DNA of 22,083 nucleotides from Nitrososphaerales archaeon (GTDB lineage Archaea > Thermoproteota > Nitrososphaeria > Nitrososphaerales > Nitrososphaeraceae). The notes beneath the pieces are model-generated. The model did no database searches. It saw nothing but the letters and a program-made list of their open reading frames with translations, and had not been told where the DNA came from. The DNA lies in assembly GCA_029237515.1 (NCBI GenBank), contig JARBAV010000240.1, positions 1-22,083 of the forward strand, read 5' to 3'. Shown here one piece after another: positions 14,497 through 22,083 of this stretch. Within the stretch, counting starts at the first letter, position 1. The number at the start of each line of letters is the position of its first letter. Made by a program: the position numbers and the translations under genes.

Positions 14497-14504
14497 ATTA
14501 TATC
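14497..14504 (+). promoter_or_regulatory. TATA-like element of cdvA
   Basis: attatatc lies ~24 bases before the ATG at 14524. No Shine-Dalgarno-like sequence is present, again fitting a leaderless transcript. Confidence 0.4.
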
Positions 14505-14523
14505 AGCTTAATAAAGCGTTTGC

Positions 14524-15369
14524 ATGAGTGAAGTAAAGTTAGAATTTATTGGTAAACAGGTTAAGGATATGTACGGAACCTACATGGGAAAAGTTATTGG
14601 TATGGTAACAGATATTGATGGTTCTATAGAATCCGTTAGTGTAGATTGCGGTTATGCAGGATTAAAGCAATTAGTGTACGAGCAATTATTAGTACAGGGT
14701 GATTATGTAATTTTTATTCCAAAATGGAGATTGGATGTACAGAAGTTACTTAGGCAGAAAAACCTTGTATTACAAAGGATCAAAGCGTTACAGGAGATGG
14801 TTACGGCTAATGATTTGATGAGAGAGGACGTTGAATTGGTGTATATAAAGTACCAGAAGAGATTGCAAGACCTTGAGGATAAAGGAAAAATAGTTCTGGG
14901 ACAACTGCAAGAAAGACTGAATCAGATAGATGCGGAAAGCCAGAATATAAAATCGGTACTATTTGACGCAAAGTTACAGTATAGAAGCAATGAGATCACC
15001 GAAGAAACATTTCAACAAATTAGTTTGTCTACCAATGACCTAATAGAGCATGTTAACTTAGAAAAAGGAGAGATTAATAACGTCATATCTAGATTAAGTC
15101 AACAGACATTTGAGAGGATGGATTTGAATTCAGTACAAAATCCCTTATCAGACCAACCAAAATCCAACTCCAGCCTTGAATCAAATTCACAGTCTCCTGG
15201 AGGTGACATTCCTGTTACAGGGCCTCAAGCAGTTGGTGCGGCTGCAGCGGCAGACAATGATTATAATAATGATAATGATGACGATCATCCTAAGACTATT
15301 CGCAAGGAAACTACTACTGAGGACGAGGCTGAAACTAGTTGGCTTAACCAGGTTCTACAACACGATTAA
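14524..15369 (+). CDS. cdvA: Cell division protein CdvA
   Basis: DNA/membrane-associated scaffold of the archaeal ESCRT division machinery, which in Crenarchaeota recruits CdvB. The 281 residues divide as follows: an N-terminal PRC-barrel-like domain (~1-75: KLEFIGKQVKDMYGTYMGKV, then VTDIDGSIESVSVDCG); a long coiled coil (~78-200, e.g. KNLVLQRIKALQEMVTANDL, YIKYQKRLQDLEDKGKIVL); and a low-complexity acidic tail (~205-275) with DNDYNNDNDDD. It ends with a short hydrophobic peptide SWLNQVLQHD, where a CdvB-binding element would be expected. The domain order matches thaumarchaeal CdvA. No cdvB or cdvC is nearby, which is usual for this phylum. ATG 14524 has a TATA-like box ~24 bases upstream. 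An AT-rich convergent terminator region follows. Confidence 0.9.
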   Translation: MSEVKLEFIGKQVKDMYGTYMGKVIGMVTDIDGSIESVSVDCGYAGLKQLVYEQLLVQGDYVIFIPKWRLDVQKLLRQKNLVLQRIKALQEMVTANDLMREDVELVYIKYQKRLQDLEDKGKIVLGQLQERLNQIDAESQNIKSVLFDAKLQYRSNEITEETFQQISLSTNDLIEHVNLEKGEINNVISRLSQQTFERMDLNSVQNPLSDQPKSNSSLESNSQSPGGDIPVTGPQAVGAAAAADNDYNNDNDDDHPKTIRKETTTEDEAETSWLNQVLQHD

Positions 15370-15430
15370 ATTAATTTAATTTTAAAAAAAATACAAAATA
15401 GTTTGATTAATATTTAATACTTTTTTAGAA
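15366..15430. terminator. AT-rich bidirectional termination region between cdvA and the winged-helix gene
   Basis: A 14-bp palindrome TTAAATTAATTTAA (15366-15379) overlaps the cdvA stop. It is followed by TTTTAAAAAAAA and a second T6/A7 tract around 15420-15436. T-rich runs on both strands between two convergent genes suit archaeal termination. Assigned from composition only. Confidence 0.4.
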
Positions 15431-15459
15431 AAAAAGGAAGACTTATAAAAAATAAATAT

Positions 15460-15726
15460 TTAGGCTCCGCCTTGTTTTGCAGATGTTTGCAAGAGCTCGC
15501 CTATTTCATTATGCATTCTCAGAAAATTCAGACCCTTCTCAGTTGTCTTGTATGTTTGAGAACCCTCAAGATACTCTAATAAGTTGTTCTCGATGAGTAC
15601 CGAAAGATATTCTCTTAGCTGTGCGTAGCTAAGGAAAGCCTTATACATTATTTTTGTCTTGGTTGCTCCTCCATTTGCAGCCTCTAGGATCATTGCCACT
15701 ATTTCTGTTCTGCTTCTGTATTTCAC
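15460..15726 (-). CDS. Small winged-helix DNA-binding protein, paralogue B
   Basis: 88-residue paralogue of the 999-1331 protein. It has the same MKYRSRTEIV start, the helix-turn-helix TKTKIMYKAFLSYAQLREYL, the wing LLEYLEGSQTYKTTEKGLNF, and a shorter C-terminal tail. Presumed transcription factor; ligand and targets unknown. The start codon is GTG at 15726, where paralogue A has ATG, and a TATA-like tract (15749-15762) lies ~29 bases upstream. It converges on cdvA and diverges from acs; the 174-base divergent gap contains a perfect 19-bp palindrome, so it could regulate acs, itself, or both. The first 27 codons match paralogue A at about 75 of 81 bases by hand count, whereas later codons differ freely at synonymous sites. 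Confidence 0.85.
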   Translation of the reverse strand: MKYRSRTEIVAMILEAANGGATKTKIMYKAFLSYAQLREYLSVLIENNLLEYLEGSQTYKTTEKGLNFLRMHNEIGELLQTSAKQGGA

Positions 15727-15795
15727 AATTTAGATACACTGAATTTCTTTATTTTAATATATTGACACATTCTACAGTAAGAAACTTCTATATCG

Positions 15796-15814
15796 ATATT
15801 ATACAGTATAATAT
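15796..15814. promoter_or_regulatory. Candidate operator: 19-bp perfect palindrome between winged-helix gene and acs
   Basis: ATATTATAC-A-GTATAATAT: 9-base arms with a 1-base centre. It lies 87 bases before acs and 70 bases before the winged-helix GTG in the divergent gap. Size and symmetry suit a dimeric regulator; the neighbouring winged-helix protein is the obvious candidate, by position only. Confidence 0.45.
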
Positions 15815-15861
15815 GGTTTTGACGTTGTTGACATATTAAGATACAACTAACTTTCCCATAA

Positions 15862-15873
15862 GGTTTTTAAAAT
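15862..15873 (+). promoter_or_regulatory. TATA-like element of acs
   Basis: gtttttaaaatt lies ~32 bases before the ATG at 15901. Confidence 0.4.
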
Positions 15874-15900
15874 TTCCGGATCTTTTAACATAACGTAATA

Positions 15901-17877
15901 ATGTCTACTGACCTCAAATCTAATGAAGTATCAAATATATACGAAGATATCTCACGGGCCAAAATATCTCTCCAAGGTAAGAAATATGATATGCTAAGAA
16001 AGAATGCGTTGGAAGATCCAGAACTGTTCTGGGACCAGCAGGCAAAAAATTTGGTATGGTTCAAGTACTGGGATAGAACATTAACCTGGGATCCTCCTTT
16101 TGCAAAATGGTTTGTCGGAGGTTCACTAAATGCTTCCGTAAATTGTATTGATAGACATGTGGACTCACAATTCAAGAATAAGGCAGCAATTATTTGGCAA
16201 GGAGAAAATGAGAAGGAAACTAGGACGATTACTTATTATCAATTGTACAAAGATGTCAATATCTTTGCTAATGTCCTAAAAAGTCTTGGAGTAAAAAAAG
16301 GCGATCGTGTTATAATTTACCTTCCGATGGTTCCGGAAGTCACAATTGCAATGCTGGCATGCGCAAGAATTGGCGCGACACATATTGTTGTTTTTTCTGG
16401 TTTTAGTGCCAAGGCTATAGCTGATAGGGCCAACGATTCTGAATCCAAAATTATAATAACTGCTGATGGAGGCTATCGCAGAGGTAAGATCATAGAATTA
16501 AAAAAGATCGTCGATGAAGCTGCTCTATCGATCCCCTCCCTAGAAAAGGTCATTGTATTAAAAAGAGTCTCTAATGATATTAAAATGACCAATAATAGGG
16601 ATGTATGGTGGCATGATATTGTTCAGAATGAGCAAGAGCAATATTGTAAACCCGAGATTCTGGACAGTGCTCATCCATTGTTTATTTTATACACATCAGG
16701 GACTACTGGGAAACCAAAAGGCGTCTTGCATAGTACTGGTGGTTATCTTACACATTTATATACTACCGCGAAATTGGTATTTGATTTCAGACCAACAGAT
16801 ATATTCTTTAGTACTGCTGACGTTGGATGGGTTACAGGGCATAGCTATACCGTGTATGGTACTCTTATGCATGGTATAACTGAAATTATGTATGAAGGAA
16901 CACCTGATTATCCTACACCAGATAGATATTGGGCAATAGTTGAAAAGCATGGAGCAACAATATTATATACTACTCCAACTGCATTACGTATGTACATAAA
17001 GTATGGGGATAATATACCCACATCATTTGATTTGTCATCTCTTCGTCTATTGGGAACTGTAGGCGAATCTATCAATCCTGATGTGTGGCAATGGTATTTT
17101 AAGACTATCGGAAAACAAAATTGTCCTATAATTGATACATGGTGGCAGACTGAGACAGGTGGCATTATACTAAGTGCATGTACGGGAATAAATGATGATA
17201 CTATTCCAATGAAACCTGGTTCTGCAACGTTCCCCATACCTGGAGTAGATATGGTTGTTGTAGATGAATATGGAAAAGTCATTGATGCTAACAAGAAGGG
17301 ATACTTGATGATCAAGAATCCTTGGCCTGGAATGCTGATGACTCTTTGGAAGAATGATAAAAAATATCAAGATGTGTACTGGGATAAATTTAAGGGCATG
17401 TACTATACAGGCGATTATGCATTAATGGATGAAGATGGTTATTTTTGGCTTTTAGGCAGATCGGATGATGTGCTTAAAGTTGCAGGCCACAGACTAAGTA
17501 CAATGGAGCTAGAAAGTACGTTTGTTTCACATAAAGCTGTTGCTGAAGCTGCGGTAATAGGAAGGTTGGACCAAAAGAAAGGCGAATCCGTAATTGCATT
17601 TTTAGTATTACGTAGTGAATATACACCTACAGAAGAACTACGTAAAGTACTTACTGATCATATAAGAAAAACCATAGGACCTATAGCAGCACCAGAAGGG
17701 ATCTATTTTGTAAGTAAACTTCCTAAAACGAGAAGCGGAAAAATAATGCGAAGACTGCTTAAATCGATAGCAAATAAAGAAGATTCAATAGGTGATCTAA
17801 CAACACTAGAGGATAATACATCAGTTGAAGAAGTCAAGCAAGTTTTCAATAAATTAAAAAGTGAAATAGTAGAGTAG
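15901..17877 (+). CDS. acs: Acetyl-CoA synthetase (AMP-forming)
   Basis: Activates acetate to acetyl-CoA through an acetyl-AMP intermediate; 658 residues, full length. The N-terminal ACS-specific part contains WFVGGSLNASVNCIDRHV. The AMP-binding P-loop is YTSGTTGKPKGVLHS (264 onward). GWVTGHSYTVYG, TVGESINPDVW and DTWWQTETGG (412-421) supply the acetate-pocket residues Val, Thr, Val and Trp in the arrangement known for true acetyl- rather than longer-acyl-CoA synthetases. Then come YYTGDYALMDEDGYFWLLGR, the hinge SDDVLKVAGHRLSTMELEST, and the C-terminal KTRSGKIMRRLL with catalytic Lys614, a common acetylation target. In ammonia oxidisers it probably salvages acetate or links to central carbon metabolism; propionate as substrate cannot be excluded. 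Transcribed alone, with a candidate operator upstream. Confidence 0.96.
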   Translation: MSTDLKSNEVSNIYEDISRAKISLQGKKYDMLRKNALEDPELFWDQQAKNLVWFKYWDRTLTWDPPFAKWFVGGSLNASVNCIDRHVDSQFKNKAAIIWQGENEKETRTITYYQLYKDVNIFANVLKSLGVKKGDRVIIYLPMVPEVTIAMLACARIGATHIVVFSGFSAKAIADRANDSESKIIITADGGYRRGKIIELKKIVDEAALSIPSLEKVIVLKRVSNDIKMTNNRDVWWHDIVQNEQEQYCKPEILDSAHPLFILYTSGTTGKPKGVLHSTGGYLTHLYTTAKLVFDFRPTDIFFSTADVGWVTGHSYTVYGTLMHGITEIMYEGTPDYPTPDRYWAIVEKHGATILYTTPTALRMYIKYGDNIPTSFDLSSLRLLGTVGESINPDVWQWYFKTIGKQNCPIIDTWWQTETGGIILSACTGINDDTIPMKPGSATFPIPGVDMVVVDEYGKVIDANKKGYLMIKNPWPGMLMTLWKNDKKYQDVYWDKFKGMYYTGDYALMDEDGYFWLLGRSDDVLKVAGHRLSTMELESTFVSHKAVAEAAVIGRLDQKKGESVIAFLVLRSEYTPTEELRKVLTDHIRKTIGPIAAPEGIYFVSKLPKTRSGKIMRRLLKSIANKEDSIGDLTTLEDNTSVEEVKQVFNKLKSEIVE

Positions 17878-17936
17878 TCCATAGTCTATAACGAATTTTA
17901 GTTATCTAAGACAAGACAAATACTGATATGTTATAT

Positions 17937-18689
17937 CTAGCTAGACTCTGTTTCATGCCCATGCCCTTCTTTGATAGCATATTTCTTGTACGCGGAAATT
18001 AACCAGTCTATATCAGAGTCAGTTTCTTCGTGCTTTGCCATCTTGCCAATCTTTAGGACGTCTCGTATATCCTTGCTATTCAGCTCATTCCATACCTTAT
18101 CTGCAACTTTTGAAGCTGTCCTAGCTTCAATTTTATACCTTTCATTAAGTAACTTTGTCGAGATCTTGACAAACTCTTCATATTTGTATTCTGGGAGATA
18201 AAATATTAAGAATCTTGATTTTAATGGTTTTGAAAGATCATTTAAACTATTCGAGGTTGCAAATATATGTAGGCTCATCTCCAGTTGTCTGGTTTTCCTG
18301 ACCTTTGTAGAACTAAGAATGCCAGTTTCCATTATGTTTAGTAAGGCGACTTGATCACTTTTCTTCATCTTATCTATTTCATCAATCAGCAAATATTTTG
18401 TTGATGGATGCTCAAACAAGTAATCAACCATACCTACTCCACTAGTTCCTGTGCCATCTGTAAAGTAACTATTGTCTAATCCTTTCATCATTTGTAGGAG
18501 AAATATCGTCTTGCTTGAGGCAGGCGGACCAGTTAGGAGAATATGTGAAGACTCCTTGCTAATTATTGATCTCATGAATAGCTTCTTAAGATCAGAGTAT
18601 CCTACTATACCAGAGAAGAATTTTTCTTCTGGGGGTAGAATATCTACTTCATGCTCGATGCCTAACCTTTTGAATAGAGTCTTAAACAC
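17937..18689 (-). CDS. AAA+ ATPase with MCM-like features
   Basis: 250-residue single AAA+ module of unknown role. Walker A is GPPASSKT (54-61), with Ser in place of the usual Gly before Lys. Walker B is LLIDEIDKM (100-108). The segment after it (SDQVALLNIMETGILSSTKV, then RKTRQLEMSL) resembles the helix-2 insert of MCM/MoxR-type ATPases. Sensor 1 is IFATSN (Asn147), with SRF (Arg159) as a possible arginine finger. The C-terminal ~70 residues are helical (lid). The start is given as GTG at 18689, the only usual start. The frame stays open upstream to a stop at 18792 and would add a plausible-looking sequence (ENSINDLYQDLIYYKPFLHK), so the true start may be a rare codon further up. Convergent with acs; rad50 lies 940 bases upstream on the same strand. 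Confidence 0.8.
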   Translation of the reverse strand: MFKTLFKRLGIEHEVDILPPEEKFFSGIVGYSDLKKLFMRSIISKESSHILLTGPPASSKTIFLLQMMKGLDNSYFTDGTGTSGVGMVDYLFEHPSTKYLLIDEIDKMKKSDQVALLNIMETGILSSTKVRKTRQLEMSLHIFATSNSLNDLSKPLKSRFLIFYLPEYKYEEFVKISTKLLNERYKIEARTASKVADKVWNELNSKDIRDVLKIGKMAKHEETDSDIDWLISAYKKYAIKEGHGHETESS

Positions 18690-19628
18690 TCTATGTTTAT
18701 GTAGAAATGGTTTGTAATAAATTAGATCCTGATATAAATCGTTTATTGAATTCTCTAGTTCTATATATATTTCAATTGAATTAGTAATAATTTATCAGAA
18801 TGGAGTAACAGAATCTCGATCGATATCATTATTGCTTATTGCTTAGGGACTTTAATATATAGCCCCAAATTGTGATCCATAATATATAGCACAAGTAAAT
18901 GTTCCCGAAAAAACAGATGGGGTTATTACCATGAAGGGACTGATATTGAATAACACTACTTCAATAAATGTATGGTTGCATATACTACATTAACCAGTTT
19001 TCATACCATTGCATATATCATATCTACCATGATGGAACGGTTTATCGCATCTATTACCAGACCGTACCAGCTTACAACCAAATATTATTCCACACTGGAT
19101 ACATTGATGATAACATGTCTGAAAGGGGCCTTTGTCTGTGGCGTACATCGAACCCAATCTTTGAACACTCGCCATTATTATGGTCTTATAAGTGAGATCA
19201 GCAGACAGCTTATTTTAAGAATAAGCAATAAGGTTACTTAAAATTCATGATTAAAATTATTAGATTAGATTTGATTTTTCAGTTAGTAGGCACTTTTTTA
19301 ATATGAAGGGAGGGATTAAAAAAATTCTGATGTATCAGCTTTACACCTTGATAAAAGAGAGAAGCATATGAACAATCTATTTTGTGAGACTATCCTCAGC
19401 TTACTGAAAATTTAGTACAAAGTATTTCGAATTGAATTTGTCCAAGTATAAGCAGGTAGATAATAATTCGTTTGCTAAGCAAAGAAACTTTTCTAGACCG
19501 ATTTCATTTATTAGTAGATTTGAATTTGATTTAAAGTTCATGAAATTATTTAAAAAAATATCATGATTAAGGATCATGAAGTAAAATCAACAATCTAAAC
19601 TATATTCCTTCTTTGCAATTATATGTTA
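18690..19628. other. Stretch without a convincing gene
   Basis: About 940 bases. The left ~100 bases may be the extended N-terminus of the AAA+ gene (frame open to 18792). Between 18968 and 19241 two overlapping plus frames and one minus frame are open for 61-89 codons, but none shows recognisable motifs or a clear start signal, and frames competing on both strands usually mean non-coding or decayed DNA. A 12-base inverted repeat (18829-18840 and 19220-19231) encloses this part. The remainder to 19628 is AT-rich with no gene, tRNA or array that I can see. Confidence 0.5.
18829..19231. mobile_element. Possible decayed element bounded by 12-bp inverted repeats
   Basis: TTATTGCTTATT (18829-18840) and its reverse complement AATAAGCAATAA (19220-19231) face each other across 403 bases that carry only doubtful ORFs. 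This could be a MITE or remnant of an insertion sequence. The repeats are short and AT-rich, no target-site duplication is obvious, and the inner sequence has no recognisable transposase, so confidence is low. Confidence 0.2.
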
Positions 19629-22083
19629 TCATAGTTTGACAGGTGTATAAACAACCTGTCTATTGCCGTTTTCATCACCCTTTAGAATGATCGAATGATA
19701 ATCACCAAATTCCGTTTCTGTATGAGTTACGAGAAAGATCTGTTTGAAGCTCCTAGCTTGAGTAAGCATACTAACTAGGATCTTTCTTCTGGATGAATCC
19801 AAACTCGCCATTGGTTCATCCATTATTATAGAATTAATTATTGGTGGCTTCCTCTCCGAGTTCTTGAAGGGCTTTATTCTTGCCATCAACTTGGATATTG
19901 CAATTCTTAAGGCCAATCCTAGAGCGGTTTCATCGCCTCCACTCAACTGATCTTTATTCTTTATTACATTATCTTTGCTATCCATGAGTGTTATTTCCAA
20001 TCCATGAGATTCCATACCTCCTTTCACTCTTCTTATAGTGGAAGAAATTTTATCTATAGCATAACGGCCTTCTGTGAGCTGTGCCATGTAATCATTGGTA
20101 GCATGTCTTAGTACTCCTACCATTTTTCCTTCTACTACGTAATTTGAAATGAATCCATCGATCTCGCCTCGCAAATATTTTACATGTCGTAACTCATTCT
20201 CTTTCTCAGACAATATTCTTGCTTTTTGTAAGAGCTTCTTTACGTTAGATTCCCTATTTTTTATGTCATCTTTTAATAATGAGGCTTGTCTGATAAGTAT
20301 ATCTAAGAATCTTCTTTTGGCGTCAAGACTATTTTCCATAGTTTTCCTTTTAATAATAATTTCATCAATAGTGTTACAATGTAGATTTTCTAATAAATCA
20401 TCAAGATTAGTAACTAAAAGTTCTTGTAGATATTCTTGCAGCTTACTCTTCAACTGGTCAATATCATTAACTATATTTTTCTTTTGATCCTCTAATTTTG
20501 ATAGCTCGTTTTGATACTTCTTATACTGTACATTTTCTTTATCTATCTGCTCTTCGATTCGGCATATCTCTTTTTCATAATGTTCTATTTCTAATCTTAG
20601 ACTCGTTCTTTCTGAAATGACGTCATTGATCGTGGTAAAACCCAGAAATGATAGGAGATCCTCGATTGATTTTGCATGATATAGATCATGTATAAAGCGG
20701 GCATTTTTTCTGTGATTTATGAGATTATCACAAAGTGTAAGCATATTTTGTAAAATGACTTTAGTCTTGTTTTTAGTATCTAGCTTCTTGCGTACTTCGT
20801 CATGTTCATCCTTTGTTTGTTTAATCCTAATATTGACATTTTTATAATCAGAGTCTATTTCTCTAATTTCGTTACCTAATCCTGCTATCATCCTTCCCTT
20901 GTCACCGATCGATTTGTTACAGACAGGACATTTCGTCTGCTCTTTGATATACTTTATACTATTCTTTTTTATGCCAGAAATAACTTCGTTAGATATTAAA
21001 ATCTGATTCAAATACTCAATATTGTTATGTAAAGAAATCTCATATTTTTCTAAGCTTTTTACCTCGTTAGATGTCTCTTGTAGCTGATTGTTCATCTGTT
21101 CTGGCTGAGAAATTGGATCGAAATCCAAGGTGATAGAAGAACGCTCCATAACTTGTCTAATTTGATTCTCGTATGTTTTTATTCCCATAAATAGTCTATT
21201 TAGTTGTAATAAATCTTCATCGTTTGGAAGACTTTCTAAAGCCTGTTGTACTACAACTTTCTGATTACCAAGATTCTTAATGGATTTTTTTAAGGCGTCT
21301 ATTCTCTCATCTTGGCTTGTTATGTAATTAGTCTTTTCTACTAAGGAACTACTAACTAATACAAGCTCATTATTTTTGTTTGTTATATTCATATTATTAC
21401 TTTTAATCTTCTTTAGCATATTCTCTGATGGTATATTCGAAAGACTTTCGAGAGTTTTATTCAAGTCAGATTCAGATTCGAGTCGTTCTTTTTCTTTTAC
21501 TTCTAATTCATTCTCTCTTTTGATAAGTTCCGCCTTTTCAATAGCAAGAATTCCCACTTCTCCTTTTAGTAAACTAATGGACTCTTGAAGATCTGTACTA
21601 AGCTTAGAGAGATCATTTTTGACCCTGTCGAATTCATCAAGTCCAAAAAGTGTAGTAATTAATCTTCTTAATTCTACTGGATCCGCCAATGCTAGTCTGT
21701 CTACATCCTTCTGTCTGACATATACAGTCTTTTCAATTATGGAAGCACTAACTCCTAACATCCGTTCAACTTCTATGTTAACAGATCTGGGCCTATTAAC
21801 TATCACAGCAAATTTATTATTCCTTCCATCATCATCTTCCCCATTAATATTATGTTCATTCACTTTTTTAGATAAAACAGCATCTTCACTGAAATCAATT
21901 TCACTTTTTTGAGTTTTTGACCTCTTGATTGTAAGTTTTCTTACTATTCTATATACGATTCCTCCAAGATCAAAAGTGACGTCGACCTTGCAGCCTGATT
22001 TACCAGCTTTAACAAGCGTTTTCCGTTGCTGATCTTCTATCAATTCGTCACCCAGAAGGCCCCATAACATCGCTTGAATGAAG
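19629..22083 (-). CDS. rad50: DNA double-strand break repair ATPase Rad50, lacking N-terminus
   Basis: SMC-like ATPase that works with Mre11 in break processing. The frame continues past the window edge (codons F-I-Q-A precede the Met at 22070), so about 35-40 residues including Walker A are outside; 817 codons are visible. Near the visible N-terminus AMLWGLLGDELI and a beta-rich lobe-I segment (VDVTFDLGGIVYRIVRKL) are followed by a Q-loop-like YVRQKDVDRLALADP. Long coiled coils flank the zinc hook CPVCNKSIGD, which dimerises through shared zinc. The C-terminal lobe has the signature LSGGDETALGLALRIAISKL, Walker B SIIMDEPMASLDSSRRK (PMASLD where PTxxLD is usual) and the switch histidine in IFLVTHTETE. 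Mre11 would be expected upstream, beyond the right edge. The minus-strand gene ends at 19629. Confidence 0.96.
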   Translation of the reverse strand, partial: FIQAMLWGLLGDELIEDQQRKTLVKAGKSGCKVDVTFDLGGIVYRIVRKLTIKRSKTQKSEIDFSEDAVLSKKVNEHNINGEDDDGRNNKFAVIVNRPRSVNIEVERMLGVSASIIEKTVYVRQKDVDRLALADPVELRRLITTLFGLDEFDRVKNDLSKLSTDLQESISLLKGEVGILAIEKAELIKRENELEVKEKERLESESDLNKTLESLSNIPSENMLKKIKSNNMNITNKNNELVLVSSSLVEKTNYITSQDERIDALKKSIKNLGNQKVVVQQALESLPNDEDLLQLNRLFMGIKTYENQIRQVMERSSITLDFDPISQPEQMNNQLQETSNEVKSLEKYEISLHNNIEYLNQILISNEVISGIKKNSIKYIKEQTKCPVCNKSIGDKGRMIAGLGNEIREIDSDYKNVNIRIKQTKDEHDEVRKKLDTKNKTKVILQNMLTLCDNLINHRKNARFIHDLYHAKSIEDLLSFLGFTTINDVISERTSLRLEIEHYEKEICRIEEQIDKENVQYKKYQNELSKLEDQKKNIVNDIDQLKSKLQEYLQELLVTNLDDLLENLHCNTIDEIIIKRKTMENSLDAKRRFLDILIRQASLLKDDIKNRESNVKKLLQKARILSEKENELRHVKYLRGEIDGFISNYVVEGKMVGVLRHATNDYMAQLTEGRYAIDKISSTIRRVKGGMESHGLEITLMDSKDNVIKNKDQLSGGDETALGLALRIAISKLMARIKPFKNSERKPPIINSIIMDEPMASLDSSRRKILVSMLTQARSFKQIFLVTHTETEFGDYHSIILKGDENGNRQVVYTPVKL

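Noticed and set aside
18968..19241. Overlapping plus frames (75 and 89 codons) and a minus frame (61 codons)
   Set aside because: The three compete for the same DNA, none has recognisable motifs or a clear promoter; treated as non-coding or decayed.

Overview
The window (22,083 bases, AT-rich by eye) looks like chromosomal DNA of an ammonia-oxidising archaeon of the Thaumarchaeota / Nitrososphaeria. The argument is a combination of genes. CdvA (ESCRT-type cell division) occurs together with both subunits of the D-family DNA polymerase, an archaeal-lipid GGGP synthase, FEN1, Rad50 and Orc1/Cdc6. Crenarchaeota lack PolD, and most Euryarchaeota divide with FtsZ rather than Cdv proteins. The low G+C would suit a Nitrosocosmicus-like genome, but that is inference.

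Layout. 1-738: 3' part of fen1 (+). 999-1331: small winged-helix gene (+). 1332-2599: gene-poor stretch with one convincing zinc-ribbon mini-gene (-) and several doubtful short ORFs. 2600-3925: serine hydroxymethyltransferase (+). 3962-8234: a two-gene operon on the minus strand, GGGP synthase followed by the PolD large subunit DP2. 8329-9388: two plus-strand genes, one of unknown function and one encoding a membrane-anchored winged-helix protein. 9389-9924: a probable replication origin, with a perfect 40-bp direct repeat that carries an archaeal origin recognition box (ORB), plus two weaker ORB-like boxes. 9925-11151: orc1/cdc6 (+). 11141-12736: PolD small subunit DP1 (-), tail-to-tail with orc1. 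12840-13382: SpoIIM-like membrane protein (+). 13426-13557: second zinc-ribbon mini-gene (-). 13647-14399: PAC2-family protein (+). 14524-15369: cdvA (+). 15460-15726: second winged-helix gene (-), paralogous to the first. 15901-17877: acetyl-CoA synthetase (+). 17937-18689: AAA+ ATPase with MCM-like signatures (-). 18690-19628: no convincing gene. 19629-22083: rad50 (-), its N-terminus lying beyond the window.

How it fits together. The centre is a replication neighbourhood: the origin, its initiator, both PolD subunits and the flap endonuclease lie within about 13 kb, with rad50 and the division gene cdvA close by. FEN1 and DP2 each end in a PCNA-interacting (PIP-like) peptide, so both probably dock on the same clamp. 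SHMT, GGGP synthase and acetyl-CoA synthetase are housekeeping metabolism (one-carbon units, membrane lipid, acetate activation).

Most gene starts have a TATA-like element about 22-33 bases upstream and no convincing Shine-Dalgarno sequence. This points to leaderless or nearly leaderless mRNAs and was used to choose several starts, including TTG for orc1 and GTG for DP1 and GGGP synthase. I see no rRNA, tRNA, CRISPR array, intact insertion sequence or prophage. The most noteworthy items are the origin, the palindromes in and before the membrane-anchored winged-helix gene beside it, and the unusual nucleotide identity at the 5' ends of the two winged-helix paralogues.
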